64,000 nucleotides of DNA, taken from contig BCIA01000006.1 in assembly GCA_001599815.1 (NCBI GenBank), positions 3,164,961 through 3,228,960 of the forward strand. Direction: 5' to 3'. The stretch comes from Furcasterigmium furcatum. Its lineage: Eukaryota > Ascomycota > Sordariomycetes > Glomerellales > Plectosphaerellaceae. The notes beneath the pieces are model-generated. The model had not been told where the DNA came from. It saw nothing but the letters and a program-made list of their open reading frames with translations, and did not search any database. Numbering within the stretch: position 1 is the stretch's first letter; every line of letters starts with the position of its first letter. Shown here piece after piece: positions 34,647 to 46,380 of this stretch. A program made the position numbers and the translations under genes.

Positions 34647-35000
34647 TTAGGGACGAGCCGGCAGAGATGGACCGTGGTGGTCAAGGTCCCGGACCCCTGG
34701 GATCGAACGCGGCAAGGCTTGCCCCATCCTCGAGGACATGCGAGAAGTGCTCATCGTTTCTGAATTCGGCTGGTGCTCAAGACACGATACCAGTCGGCCA
34801 GCGCATTCTTCCCGCGGACCGGGGAATCGAGTCTCGACAGCGAAGAGGGACCGGCCACCGCTTGTGATCACCTTGGCAGGGTCGAGCCATTCTTCCTCGA
34901 ACAAAAGGGGAGACCAATCAAAGGGGGTATGCTGCTGGGCGTAGAGGAATTGGTCCCCCACAGAAGGTGAGTCGTGAAGGGAAGAAGCGTCGATCTTCAT
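34647..35000 (-). CDS. Possible small hypothetical protein (117 aa)
   Basis: A single open frame with an ATG at 35000. The composition looks coding (mixed hydrophobic and charged, including LFEEEWLDPAKVITSGGRSLF). On the minus strand TTTATATGAG near 35086-35095 is TATA-like, about 90 bp upstream. There is no signal peptide, membrane helix or known domain. It lies divergently from the hydrolase gene and downstream in the 1.9-kb gap. Chance cannot be excluded. Confidence 0.35.
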   Translation of the reverse strand: MKIDASSLHDSPSVGDQFLYAQQHTPFDWSPLLFEEEWLDPAKVITSGGRSLFAVETRFPGPREECAGRLVSCLEHQPNSETMSTSRMSSRMGQALPRSIPGVRDLDHHGPSLPARP

Positions 35001-36213
35001 CGACTTGATGACTGTGGAGGATATGGAACATGTGGAGTGGTCGTTGGTCGTGTTGGAAGAGGCACGATGGACAGGGACGGGTGGGTCCTCATATAAATGC
35101 CGCTAAGCCGGAATGGTTTAGTACCGATCGAGTTGACTCCGATCTTGGCGTCCTGTCTCGTCTCCTTCGTCCCTTGTTCTCCCCAGACAACACACCACGA
35201 CGTCCAAAGATCCGAAATGTGACACCTCATTAACCGTCATCGGGTGATTCTCCATTTAGTAAGCTTGGAAATTATTCCGCTCGACATCCCTTGCATCAAA
35301 GAACGCGCTCTACGGCCTCTAGACGGATTCCCATTCATCTATCCCTAGGGTTTGCCCAACTCACCAAAACATCTCCTCAGGTGGCTCTGCTATGCATAGG
35401 TTAATGAACCTATCCGCGAGTCATATTACAGCTCGTTCAAGATGTTTGACGACTCGAGCGGGTGGCTTTTCAATGCGAGACCATCCAGAGGCTCTGCCGT
35501 CTCTACCTCCCCGTTTCCCGGATCACCGTCTCAGCCTCTCTCAGGGGGCCCTTCCAAGACAAGACACCACCCCGTACAGGAATGCCAGGCCATGTCTCGA
35601 CTGCTCCTGTGATCAAAAAGATAATCGGCCGATTTTACAGCGACTTCCAGGTCAATGAGTGACCTTCAATCTCACTGCATTCCGGTCGAGTCAGGGACCA
35701 AACGAGTAGTCTGGAATAGTACCAAGGCAGCCCTCCAACCCCCCGCGAACTCGGTCCAATTGGCATCTCCCGCGTCTCATCAACTTGGCAAAGGCCGCGT
35801 TGAGGAGTGGTGCCCGAGTCCCCGACATAGTTCCCAGGATGTCGCTGTTCTCCCCGGCCGACAGACTTGTGGCCTCTCGTCCGTCGTCCGCTGTGCGATG
35901 TTGAGCCCCGGACTATTGCCAGCAACTGACCAACTTAGTGACTACGCCTTCGGTCTTCAGAAGAAGTCAGCTGCATCTGCTGTTTCGGGCCTCAGGAGCG
36001 CCCTCCACTCTGTGATATCGTCAACGCCGTTACTCCCCGCGAAGAACAGCGCTGAACTTGGCCCCCGCTGATGGATTCGGTGCCCACTGTTTGGTGGAGG
36101 CACGGGTCTCGGCCCGAAGCCGAAGCCTCACCAGTCGGAATCTGTTCATGAATTTTGGGGCACCCAGGATTAAGCTGCAATACCGTCGGTGAGCGGCTTG
36201 GTTGCGGTAAAAT
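35001..36213. other. Intergenic region upstream of the beta-lactamase-like hydrolase
   Basis: A 1.2-kb stretch with no supported coding sequence. TATA-like TTTATATGAG (minus strand, about 35086-35095) belongs, if used, to the small minus-strand frame. No TATA box is obvious for the hydrolase on the right. Confidence 0.4.
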
Positions 36214-37488
36214 ATGTTGCGACTCCATCGTGTCTTTCGGGCCAGTGGGCGCCGCCCTTGCACCATCCAGTTCACCCACCAGAAGAGGAACATGTCGGAA
36301 CCCAGCAGCCGGATCGGCACCTTCCAGCTGTCCTCACTTGACGCCGATGGCCCAGCCTATACGCCGCTTCTTTACAGACAACGCGAGGAGACCTTCGCCA
36401 ATCGCACTGTACAGCTTCGACATGGCTCATACCTGAGGCGCTTCGAGAAAAGGCTCTCCTTGGATGTCAACGAAACAATCGATCAGCGGTCGGGTCTCAG
36501 CCTCAATGACTTCATGAGCCGATATGGCCTGACTGGGTGCCTCGTCGTTCGAGACGACTCGATACGTCTCGAAGAATACAGGCATGGGAACTCCCCTGCC
36601 TCGCGCAACGATGTCCAATCAGTCACGAAGTCATTCGTATCAACAGCGCTGGCAATCGCCCATCAAGAGGGAAAGCTGTCCGTGGACGACACCGTTTCCC
36701 GGCATGTCAGCGAGCTCAAGGACACCGTCTGGGCTGATGTGCCACTGCTCGCCCTCGTGAGCATGTCCTCGGGTGTCGTCGAGCCGTCTGACGAAGCACG
36801 GCCGGCAGACGTCCCCAACCCCATGTACGCCACTGAGCTGTACCCTCGAACGGACAAGCACGCAGTGCTCGAATGGCTCCAGACTTTCAGAAAAGTGGCG
36901 GAGCCCTGGGAGGAGTTTCACTACTACAACCCGAACTACTATGTCCTGTCGCTCGCCATCTCACGCGCTGTTCAACAACCCCTGCAGGACTACATCTCCA
37001 GCCGTATCTGGGAGCCCGCAGGAATGCAATACGATGGGTACATCCGGACAACTGCCGCTGGCCAGGTGGACGGGCACGGCGGCCTTTCAGTCACGCTGAC
37101 AGACATGGCTCGCTTCGGATGTTTCATTCTCGATGCCCTCAGAGGAAAGGGTGGCGCTGCGGTACCCCCGGACTGGTTCGAGAACATTTCGAAAGCAAAG
37201 AACAGCACCGGGCCCAGAGCAGCTGGCGCAATCGACTTTGTTCCCGACTGTGGATACGAGCCCGGATGGTGGACGCCGGCAAAGGGGGCAAGAGGCCACC
37301 ATTTGGCCGATGAGGGAACCTTTGCTGGCATCGGGATGTACGGCCAGGGGATCTACATCCTCCCCAGGCTGAATACTGTCATTGCAGTGCAGTCGGGCTA
37401 CCCAGAGCACTCCTCTGACCTGTTCGTGCGCAACATTGAGTTCGCAGCTGCCATTATGCAGGCACTCAAGAAGCAGGATGAACCTTGA
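36214..37488 (+). CDS. Class C beta-lactamase-like serine hydrolase
   Basis: A single exon of 424 aa from ATG 36214; a second in-frame ATG at 36292 would remove a basic N-terminus that could be a weak mitochondrial presequence. The fold signatures are present: QSVTKSFVS holds the SxxK nucleophile pair (S136, K139), and FHYYNPNYYVLS matches the tyrosine motif region. GGLSVTLTDMARFGCFIL and the C-terminal HLADEGTFAGIGMYGQ (KTG-equivalent strand) follow. It resembles the NylB/6-aminohexanoate hydrolase and esterase branch more than antibiotic-degrading enzymes. The substrate is unknown: an ester, amide or peptide. No secretion signal is clear, so it is probably intracellular. Confidence 0.86.
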   Translation: MLRLHRVFRASGRRPCTIQFTHQKRNMSEPSSRIGTFQLSSLDADGPAYTPLLYRQREETFANRTVQLRHGSYLRRFEKRLSLDVNETIDQRSGLSLNDFMSRYGLTGCLVVRDDSIRLEEYRHGNSPASRNDVQSVTKSFVSTALAIAHQEGKLSVDDTVSRHVSELKDTVWADVPLLALVSMSSGVVEPSDEARPADVPNPMYATELYPRTDKHAVLEWLQTFRKVAEPWEEFHYYNPNYYVLSLAISRAVQQPLQDYISSRIWEPAGMQYDGYIRTTAAGQVDGHGGLSVTLTDMARFGCFILDALRGKGGAAVPPDWFENISKAKNSTGPRAAGAIDFVPDCGYEPGWWTPAKGARGHHLADEGTFAGIGMYGQGIYILPRLNTVIAVQSGYPEHSSDLFVRNIEFAAAIMQALKKQDEP

Positions 37489-37732
37489 ATATCGAATATC
37501 CGAAAGGACTTGTCACACTTGCCATCTAGATCGCATATTACGTGTTACTTGTATTGATGTCGAAGTATGAAATGTGCAACAGTCAAACCTATGACTCCGG
37601 TATTCCTCATCAGACAGACGAACCAACAGAGACCCAGCCTCTGCGTCAAAACATCCCACCCTAACGCCTCGACGTGCTGTTTTAATCCGTCTAAATGCGC
37701 CAGAAGATGTGACATTGAAGAAGAGCTTCATC

Positions 37733-38266
37733 TCAGTGTCCCAGCAAAGCGCCCAGCATGTTCAAGGCCCGAGCTTCGACGGAAGCCAGCGGGCTGTCAA
37801 CTCCGTTGTCGTCGATGGCGGTGGGGGTGGCCGTGGAGTCTTCTGAGACAGTTGTCGAGATGATGGTCGCATTGAGCGCGGTTGAGTTGCTGGCCAAAGT
37901 GCCATTCCCAATGATGGTCCCATTGCCAATGAGGCCGAACGGGGGAGCCGGCGCAACGCTAGGGGTGGGATCGTCGTCGTCGTCGTCGCAGTCTTCGTCA
38001 TCTTTGCCTTTGCGACCATGTCCGTGCTTGCGGTTGCGCCATCGACCTCGACGACCGGTGGGGACTTCCGGGCGTGTCTTGGTCACGCGGGGATGGTCGT
38101 CCTCGGGGTGATCCCGTCCAGAGGAGGCAAGGTTGTCATCGACCCCCGTCTTTTGATTATCATCGCTCGTGCGGGCCACGAGAGACGTAGACCCGATGGC
38201 CCAACCCGGGAGGGCAAGGACCACAGCGGACGAAGAAAGTATGGCGGCGAGATAAGAAGTCTTCAT
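37733..38266 (-). CDS. Small secreted acidic, Asn-glycosylated protein
   Basis: A single exon of 177 aa. MKTSYLAAILSSSAVVLALP is a clean signal peptide. The mature protein has a basic central stretch (RRGRWRNRKHGHGRKGK) directly followed by an Asp run (DDEDCDDDDDD). A Ser/Thr/Asn segment with several N-x-T/S sites (NGT, NGT, NST, NAT) comes next, and the end is ARALNMLGALLGH. Only one cysteine remains in the mature form. No domain is recognised. Size, secretion and low complexity are effector-like or wall-protein-like, but nothing more can be said. A TATA box (TATAAAAG, minus strand, 38465-38472) lies about 200 bp upstream. Confidence 0.62.
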   Translation of the reverse strand: MKTSYLAAILSSSAVVLALPGWAIGSTSLVARTSDDNQKTGVDDNLASSGRDHPEDDHPRVTKTRPEVPTGRRGRWRNRKHGHGRKGKDDEDCDDDDDDPTPSVAPAPPFGLIGNGTIIGNGTLASNSTALNATIISTTVSEDSTATPTAIDDNGVDSPLASVEARALNMLGALLGH

Positions 38267-40828
38267 CTTAGGGTGTGAAGGTAGATGAGTACAAGAATCC
38301 GACTGAAGCCCAATCCAAGGGTAACTAACAGCAAGAGTGGGAAGCCCACGGGTTGAGGCTCTGTACTGGAAGTGAAGAAGTGGTCTGACCGAGATAGACA
38401 ATCAAGTTGCAGATGAAAGCCCAAGACATGAAACATAGTACTGCACTTCAGGTGAACAACGTTTCTTTTATACGTGCGTCCGCGCAATATTGATGCCGAT
38501 TTGCAATCCCGACCACCTGGGTCGAGAACCAGGTCGAGGTGGCACTATCCCTTTCCGGCGCGGCATCTCTGATCGAGATAAGCCTGGACGGGAAATCTGG
38601 CGGACCATACTCTTTCTGGAACATCTCCTCATCCCAAATCGGCTAACTTAGTTGCGGCCCGGCAGACGCCCCGTGGGCGGAATGTGGGAGCATCTCGTGG
38701 CTCTCGGCCGGCCTGGCCACGGGGTTCTTTGTTCTCTCCTGATCCGACCCCGCCGGTGCGTTCTGGAGCAGGGGAGGCCCAAATCTTAAAAGTATCCATC
38801 GCCTCATCATGAAGAGTCTACTCAGCTCTTGCGGAGAAATCGGCCAGGTCGATGGCTCTGCAGAGCTGTCTAGACATTTTGGGCCCTGACGACCCGGAGC
38901 GGCCGTAGAGGCGAGCAGGATTATCAGACCTCACCGCCATGAATTTCTTCTCGCTTCTAGATTCCTGAAGAGGCCCTCATATTGGCCGCCATTATCAGCT
39001 CATCCGCCGACCACCCAGTTGCGAGCTGGAACGGACATCGCACCACACACTGCCGACCATTGTCGCCTGTATGGACACATTCTGAACACAGGTTTCGAGT
39101 TAGCAATAGGACTTCCCCTCTAGAGGTCCAGGCATTTTGATGTGTAAGACGCCCATCCAGATCCCCAAGCTGGGTCTTGGGCCTAGAACTTACTGGCCTC
39201 GGTACTTGCTAGACTTTCATTGCCGGAGGCATACGACCGTGTCAGTGCTATGCTCCGATCACTCTCGTCGAGCCTTGAATCACCCAAGGGTTCCGTGATG
39301 TTGTAACACGAGGACTCTCTTCGGACTTGCCCTGAGTGGCAAGGCTCCCAGAGTCCTGCGGACGGCGAAGTAGGGAGCCCCTTTTTATGCGGCAGTGGTA
39401 TCTACTTTTCCTTCAGAGAGGCCTATATCACGCAAGGGCTGTCTCTAGACATCTTTCCTTACAGGGGTCCCTTCGCTCTATAAGACGCTTCTTGCCCTCC
39501 TCTCGTGCGAGGAAATATTGACGAAACGTAGATTCTCTGCGTACTATGGCACCTTTTGGCCCGGATTGGTGGTCCTTGTTACTGGTAATTCCAGTGAGAA
39601 TGTTGCCATGCTGTTCCTTAAATCGTGGGTGATAACATCGTGGCAGTATTCCTCGACGATAATTGGGATGTGTCAACGTTCATCTTCTCGTTTGTTTCCC
39701 TTGTCCCTCCTCACCCCGAGCGCTTCGGACAGCATGCTTCAGCTACTTCACCGTAGTTTCACTTTTTCTCATGTATCTGCCATTCAAGTTCTTGACGAAG
39801 AGGCCGTTCGTGAAGCCCAAGGACGCAGGTCTAGTCACTGGCCTGGACGAAATCATCGAGCACGAACGAACATGTATCCCGGTCCCCTCTACGCAAGGTA
39901 TCTCATATTCTACATGTACACCGAATTAAAGTCGAAACTAATTTCTGTATGCGAAGCTGATGGGTCAACAGACAGATTGACAAGGTCTTCTAAGTTCCCG
40001 TCAAGTATGGGTTGTGCCCCGAGGCCTGAAGCTGAGGGAACAGATCAGTTGCATTGGTTTGTCAAAGACCACATCTCCTGACGAAGAATGAACTAGTCGA
40101 ATCAACAACGAGGTGGCCCGAACTAGTGGCACAAGAAACCACAAGGTTCCTGACTGCATGAGACCAATAAATGAGGCCCTGGAGCCCTGCCCGGTCTGGC
40201 CATCGGTGGATGAAAAGCTGATGGATGAAAACCAGGGGAATGAGAAGAACCTGGTCAGTAGATGGATGCACAGTCCAAACTTGCCAATTCTTCCGCGCAA
40301 AATGATTCTCGAACCAAGACGACGTGGGAAAATGACAGCCGGGCGGGTGTCTCGGTCTCTCATGCGAAGGATCTCCTCCAATACAGGTCTCGTATCGGGG
40401 ATCGGGGGAACACGCTACTTATGGATGTTTGGCCAGCCACGGCGAGTTGGAGGGGTGCCTCAAACCACAAGCTGAAAACTGGACTGCCAATGCCTGGTTC
40501 CCATCTTGCTCCGATCTGGTGGTCGGCGGCCATCTAACTTTCGTCGGGTTCAGCTCCCTTCCCCGGCTTCAGCGGGCGGTCCCCGGAAACGGTATGTGGC
40601 TTATCATACAAGCAAGGTATTGGGCGAATTTTGTACCATTGATTTGAAAACAGTGCCTTTTCTGTGATCCGACAGTATTCGGCAATTAATGATAATCGCC
40701 CAGCTCCCTTCCGCCAACATCAGTCGATATCCTCGTCCTCCATATCGATCGTTCAAGCTGCGAGACGCCGCAACTGTCTTCTATCCTCCAGAATCCAAAA
40801 CTACTGGACTTGTCCGACATCTACCAAA
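38267..40828. other. 2.6-kb gene-poor intergenic region
   Basis: The longest gene-free stretch in the window. Apart from the TATAAAAG element at 38465-38472 for the leftward gene, I see no RNA gene, repeat array or domain-bearing frame. One open frame (39663-39929) contains a peptide-like phrase, KFLTKRPFVKPKDAGLV, and could be a gene fragment, but this is not supported further. Confidence 0.4.
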
Positions 40829-41758
40829 ATGTCTGCTCCTCGGGTGTGGCACATCAGTGGCGCCAACACCGGCCTCGGCCTCGAGCTCGCCCTGAAAGCC
40901 ATCCGCGAGGGTGACAAGGTCATCGCAGCTGTCCGCTCCCCGGCCAAGGTCCCCGACAGCCTCAAAACATCGAATGTCAAAGTCTTGAAGTTCGACCTCG
41001 CCTGGGCCCAGCCAGAAATGGATGCTTACGCCAAGCTGGCCTTCGAGGCCTTCGGCAAGATCGACGTGCTGGTGAATAATGCCGGCTACGCCTACTTGGG
41101 TGCCATTGAAGAGTGCGAGTACGTTCAAGCTGCATAGACCTGCCGCTAGCTCGAGTTTGACTCCCAATAACCGATTGAAAACAGAGATGAAGCCATCAAG
41201 GCCCAGTTCGACACCAACGTCTTTGCCATGCTGCGCATCATCCGTGCCACCCTGCCCTACTTCCGCGCCCAAGGCTCTGGTCTCATCCTCAATCTTTCGT
41301 CCGTCGGCGGCTACCGCGGGCTTGCCTCCACTGGCGTCTACTGTGCGACCAAGTTCGCCGTCGAGGGGCTCACTCAGGCGCTGGCCATCGAGGTCGCCCC
41401 CTTTGGCATCGATGCCGCCGCCGTGGAACCCGGGTACTTCCGAACCGCATTCCTCGCGAACCCTGCCTCGGGCGCGAACCTCGCCAAACCCATTGCGGCG
41501 TATGAAGGGACACCGGCAGACGAGGCCCGCAAAGCCATTGAGGTATACAACGGTCGCCAACCCGGGGACCCGAAGGAAGGCGCCGCGAGGATGTGGGAGT
41601 TTGGGGCCAGGAAGGGTATGTTCGAAGGGCGCAAGAGGCTGCGCCGTCTGCCGCTGGGGACTGATGCTGGAACCGCCATGAAGGAGGAGGGCGAGTCCTT
41701 CCTCGAGACAGCAAAGCTCTACGAGGATGTCTGGCGCAGCACCGATATCATCGAGTGA
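40829..41758 (+). CDS. Short-chain dehydrogenase/reductase
   Basis: Exons 40829-41118 and 41185-41758 with a 66-bp intron (GTACGT ... AAACAG) give 287 aa. A classical SDR: nucleotide-binding loop ISGANTGLGLEL (T-G-x-x-x-G-x-G with A for T), NNAG in DVLVNNAGYAYLG, Ser in ILNLSSVGGYRG and the catalytic pair YCATK (Tyr-x-x-x-Lys). After AAVEPGYFRTAF the C-terminal substrate lid is long. The likely cofactor is NADP(H), given the arginine after the second strand (AAVRSP). The substrate is unknown. It converges with the AA9 gene 185 bp away. Confidence 0.92.
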
Positions 41759-41943
41759 TCAAAGAGTACGAACATTGGCCCGTTCTATGAGCTACATGTA
41801 TTCAGACTGGAGTGATGGTAAGAAGAGAAGAGAAGAGAAGGAGTATGTTGCCCCTTCATCGACAATTTGAGGCCAAACGACGACCTGCTCGAGCGCCATC
41901 CGGAGATACCTCCCAGACCGGCCAGGATTACACCCAAGTGCAT

Positions 41944-42973
41944 TTAGAGACACTGAGAGTACCACTCGTTGCTGGCAGTGCAGCTTCCAGAACTGCAGCA
42001 CGTCGGGCCATCCCACCCGTTGCCGCCGCACTGGGCATAGAGGTCGGCGCAGTTGCCGCCGCCGCCACCGTCGTTACCGCCATCGTTACCGCCATCGTTG
42101 CCACCGTCGTTGCCACCGTCGCTGCCTCCGCCGCTCCAGATGGGAGGTCCGGGCATGGGGAAAGGGATGTGGCCGCCGTAGATGCTGAAGTCAGCGTAGC
42201 CATCGGTGACGCTATAGGCACCCGGGAACTGAACCATAGGGCCAGGCGAGCCGTTGCCGCCGTTGACGACCCTGATCTGGGCGCAGGAGACATAGTGCTC
42301 GGGCTGGTTGACGTGAGAGCGATGGATGCCTACATTCCCTAATTAGACGGAGGAAGGGCAAGTCAGGGGTAGAGAGACCGACCAATATGCTCAGCGCGGA
42401 AGAGGTACTCGCCGCTGGGAGTGTCTACTGGAATCGTAGCTGCGATCCAGGGCCTCTCCCACGAGCACCAAGCATCGGCGGTGAAGTCACCGCCAGAGTT
42501 GCAGACACCCTCCTCGAAGATCTTGAACCAGTCGCCGGAGCCGTCGTAGGACTGGACGTCGTCGCCGGGGGCCCTTGAGAGGTACACCAAGCCGGGGCCT
42601 AAACATGGTCTTAGGACAGATCTTTCGTTGTTGTTATTGTCATTCACTCACCCGGATGGAACAGATCGCCGCCGACAGCTACTCTGAGTCGGACCTCGTC
42701 GCCGGCGCTGACTTCCAGAACACCAGTGCGGCTACCGAAAGTGTGGGCGCCCTGGTTGCAGCGGATGTCAGGCCCATCTGCGAAAGAGCCGTCCCGGATA
42801 TCTGCGGGAGGGTTGGCGGAGAACTTGATCGGGTTGTATTTAGTCTGCCTCGTGAAGTCACGGACATACTGCCAGGCCGGATCGGGGGACCCGTTACGGA
42901 TGGTGGTGTCAAAGAAGTAGTGCGCCGATACTCCTTGGGCAATGAGGCCGAGAACGAGAGGAGAGGTCTTCAT
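41944..42973 (-). CDS. AA9 lytic polysaccharide monooxygenase with C-terminal CBM1
   Basis: Three exons (42973-42652, 42598-42383, 42329-41944; both introns 53 bp) give 307 aa. The signal peptide ends at A17, leaving H18 as the mature N-terminal copper ligand (HYFFDTTI). The second histidine is H106 in DLFHPGPGLVYL, and the axial tyrosine is Y192 in EHYVSCAQI. A linker of DGGN repeats leads to a CBM1 (CADLYAQCGGNGWDGPTCC ... EWYSQCL) with its aromatic face. Function is well established for the family: copper-dependent oxidative cleavage of cellulose chains outside the cell, boosted by the CBM. Both splice junctions fall inside conserved motifs, so the model is firm. A TATA box (CTATATAAG, 43077-43085) lies about 105 bp upstream. 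Confidence 0.95.
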
Positions 42974-44401
42974 GGTGGTGATATGTCTGGAGCAGACTTG
43001 AAAGGAGTAGATTGTAGGCCCGATCTGTATGGATAGGGAGGAATAGTAGATGGCTGTTGCTGGGAATTTTCCTTCCTTATATAGCCTGCTCATAGGCTCG
43101 CCCAAGACTCGTGCCAATGATGGTCTCGGCATGAGTGTTTGGCTTCGAATTGGTTTCCTGGGCCGACTCCGCTTGTTGCACTGCAATTTCCCCGTCTATC
43201 TGAGTGATCGATCCAACGAGTCTGGGGTAAGAGCCCGAACCGGGTTCTGCTCTAGATTGGTTCCGGCTTCGGAACCGGCACTTGTCCTTGATTTTCACAC
43301 GTTTTCATAGCATTCCCATGCATGGTAATCAAGATGCAATCAACAGACACGACTACCTCTCCACCACTTCTTGCTTGGCCACCGAGCCCAGCATGGAACC
43401 CTAGGGTTCAACGCATGCAAGAACAAAGATAGCCGGCCCGAGATACCTTTGAGATTGGTTTGCCGTGGTAGGATTAGGAGATGATTTACGGCGGACTTAT
43501 GTCGACCACCTTGCCAGAGCTCGTCGTCAACACCCTTTCCAGCGGTCATAGGCATCCGACGCCGCCGTCAATACGGATAGCCCTCTGAACAACTCGGAAG
43601 ACTCAGCCCGTGTTGGCGCAACGATTGGATAAGAACGCGACGCCAGGCTTGTCTTAAGAGTCAGAGGGGTATAATAATGATAGTGTGAGGGTGAGGTTCG
43701 GAAAGCATCCTCTGCTGAAATTTAGGAACAACGACTCCATGAGGATATCTGGGCAGCGATCCTGACTATTTCGGCGCGGAGAGCAGCCTCCTGAATTCGC
43801 ATCGGTGCAATGCGAAACCCGGGACAAGGCCTTGGTTCATGGGGATTGAGTAAGTCGGATGCAGATCGTCATGGCGCCAAGTACTTCACTGTCGCTTTAC
43901 CCATACCCCCTTCTTCGTTCCAGGGGAACCGAACCCCTATCGGCCGAGAAACGAAGTGGGCTCTAAATCAAAGTCATTAATGACATATGGAAAGGCCCGA
44001 ATGTTACTAATTATACGTGACCCTCTGCTTTGCCGGGTTGTCTTCTCTGCGCGGCTGGCTGAGGCCTTGGCCGTGGCCTCAGTGAAAGCATTCGCTTCTT
44101 CTCGATGCCCGAGCGGCTTCTGTCATATTGGCAAAGATATAGCCGGTCTAATGGCGGCTTCATTCCTACTGTATCATATAATTTTGGTCTGCTGTGCTAC
44201 AAGTAATTAATGGATCCCTCCCTGCTTCAGGATTGTTTTATGTTGGTGATGCAGGAGAACAATTGTGGCAGTGTTATGGCGTCAAGGTGTCTATAAATTA
44301 TGAAGAACAGGGTGTTGTACAGTGTGCCTATGGCACTTGTTGAGGGGGGAGGAGGACTTGCAAATGCCGCTCCCATTCAGATTCCACAGTCTGGAACCTC
44401 C
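42974..44401. other. Intergenic region upstream of AA9
   Basis: A 1.4-kb stretch containing the AA9 promoter (minus-strand TATATAAG at about 43077-43085). The 43900-44300 part is comparatively AT-rich with short homopolymer runs. No coding or RNA gene is supported. Confidence 0.45.
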
Positions 44402-45041
44402 CTACATGCACTTCCAAGTGCAGAACTTGTAGTACCGGACGCCGAGGCCACTCTCGGTGAACTCATACTCGTCGTCATCACATGAGACGTCGTAGTATTC
44501 ACCTCCCCACCAGAGTTCGACGTCCCCGATCCAGCTGTTGCCGCACCCAGTGTCGAAGCAGTCGACACCGACCCACCATGTGTATCGGCCGTCATCAATG
44601 TCAGCTTCGAAGCCTTTCCCGCCACCACGGGCCTCCAGCTCCTTCGTGTCGACCCAGCGGCACTCGCCATTGGCGAACATGTGCACCAGATATTTCCCTT
44701 CGTCAATGCCGAACTCGCCTTGGAATGCGTCACTGACGGAGCCAGATTGAGAATATGTTATGGTGACGCCGCACTGCTTCTCGTCTCCTCCGAACGCATC
44801 GGAATCGCAAGTGTCCCTGACATTCAAACCATTGGCGTCATCGGAGCCCTCCCAGAGGGGATCTTCGATGCCCAGGTCCTCCTTCAGTTGATCCTCAGAC
44901 GACTGACGGCTAATGGCAGAGAGATACTGAGGTTAGTGACATCATCAAACAGATACGGGATGACTCTTACGGAATTCTAGCTTTACCAGCGCTGGCGAGG
45001 GCAGCCAGGGCGGAGAAGGCGAGCGCGGTAGATGTCTTCAT
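44402..45041 (-). CDS. Small secreted 8-cysteine protein, function unknown
   Basis: Exons 45041-44971 and 44909-44402, with an intron of 61 bp (GTAAGAG, branch CACTAAC, CATTAG), give 192 aa. The signal peptide is MKTSTALAFSALAALASA, followed by a possible propeptide (KARIPRQSSEDQLK). The mature domain has eight cysteines, enough for four disulfides, and many aromatics (RYTWWVGVDCF, VELWWGGEYYDV, VRYYKFCTWKC). An acidic turn (CDDDEYEF) lies near the end. No family is recognised. It could be a compact beta-rich secreted protein or an effector. It sits between the AA9 and PL1 genes on the same strand, so co-expression on plant material is plausible but inferred. A TATA-like TATAAATT lies at 45222-45229. 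Confidence 0.7.
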
Positions 45042-46380
45042 GGTGGTGGATATGCTCTTGCAGCTAGAATCTGAAGGGGTCGTGGGGCGTTGGACGGTTG
45101 CTTGCGAACTTTTAAGGATGCGGTGGAAAGGCTGGCTCTTGTTCCCGAGATTGTTTGATTGCTTATGATTGCTCTGTTGATTGTTTGGTCTAGACAGGAA
45201 GTCAATGCTAGGAACGGACCCAATTTATACCCACGGTGCTTCCCTCAAAGGTCGTGATAATGGCGTCATTAGATAGATTATCTTTGCCGCTCAGAGGTAT
45301 GAGTTCATTGCCTCTGGAGATGATTTTCCTTCCGACTGCTATTGATCTCTGTAAGCACAGTTATGTGGCCGGCCGGAAGATCCACACGACTTCGGGTGCG
45401 ATGTCAAATAGTCTCTTGGCCACCGTACATCGTCAGATCAGAACTCTTCCACACCAAGGGGTTCCGGTCCCTTGATTGTCAAGAACATTACCCAGGTAGA
45501 CCAAAGTGATGTCTAGAAAAGCTCAGGAATACCTCATGGGGCGACGATCGGGCTGACCTGACGTCAGCTCCACTGACGTAACTGGTGTAAGGTGGAACCT
45601 GACCTGAACACCACCTCACTGTTCGGCACAATCAAAGACGACAAACAAGCGATTTGGTCTGGGCACTCCACCAAAGCGGGGGCTCAAGCCTAAGAATAGA
45701 TGTAGGTGCTCGCCACGCTTCAATAAATACGCGTACATACAGAGGACTCTCACCCTAGGCTTACTGTGATGGATAGCGTGAGACAGGCGAAGGCCGAGCG
45801 TCGAGTTGGGGGCCCTTTATCCTTGTTGTTTAACAAGGGCAAATGCCGATCACTTGCGTACCAAGTAGCCCTTGTCCCTACAGACAATATGGCCTTTGAG
45901 ACCTCCGTGGATAATATGGCCAGAGCGAATTGTCACTTAGAGGCATCCCTCTCGAATCCGAGGATGTATTGTCGGGGCTTACAGCCGAATATCCTTAGGT
46001 GCCTACTTGCTCCCCTCGCCCTCGATATAGTATCGATCCTGACGCACGAGCTCATGGCCCTCAACAACTCAGGCATATAGAGCAAGGCTGGAATAGAAGG
46101 TCTATTGGCTGGAGCGCCCCTGAAGAATGGGCCGACAGTTCTAGGGCACAAGCAGACGTCTTGAGAATTTCGGAACGCGCCCTGGGACCCCGCACGACAC
46201 CAAAAGCTGTCAAGGGCTCAAGCTCTGTTGAAGAGTGGGCACGAGAAACCCTTACGTCAATATCCATGTTCTTGTTGCCTGCAACATGACTTCGCACTTT
46301 CCACTATGAGATATACCAGCATCGGTTTCCAGTTGAGCAAATTCCTTCGCATCACAATAGACCTCATCTCCACTCGAAAC
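45042..46380. other. Intergenic region between 8-Cys gene and PL1 gene
   Basis: A 1.3-kb stretch holding the promoter of the 8-cysteine gene (TATA-like element at 45222-45229, about 180 bp upstream) and the 3' region of the pectate lyase gene. No gene, RNA or repeat is supported. Confidence 0.4.

Noticed and set aside
39663..39929. Short plus-strand frame with phrase KFLTKRPFVKPKDAGLV, possibly a gene fragment
   Set aside because: No flanking exons or second motif could be found, and the start and end are arbitrary.
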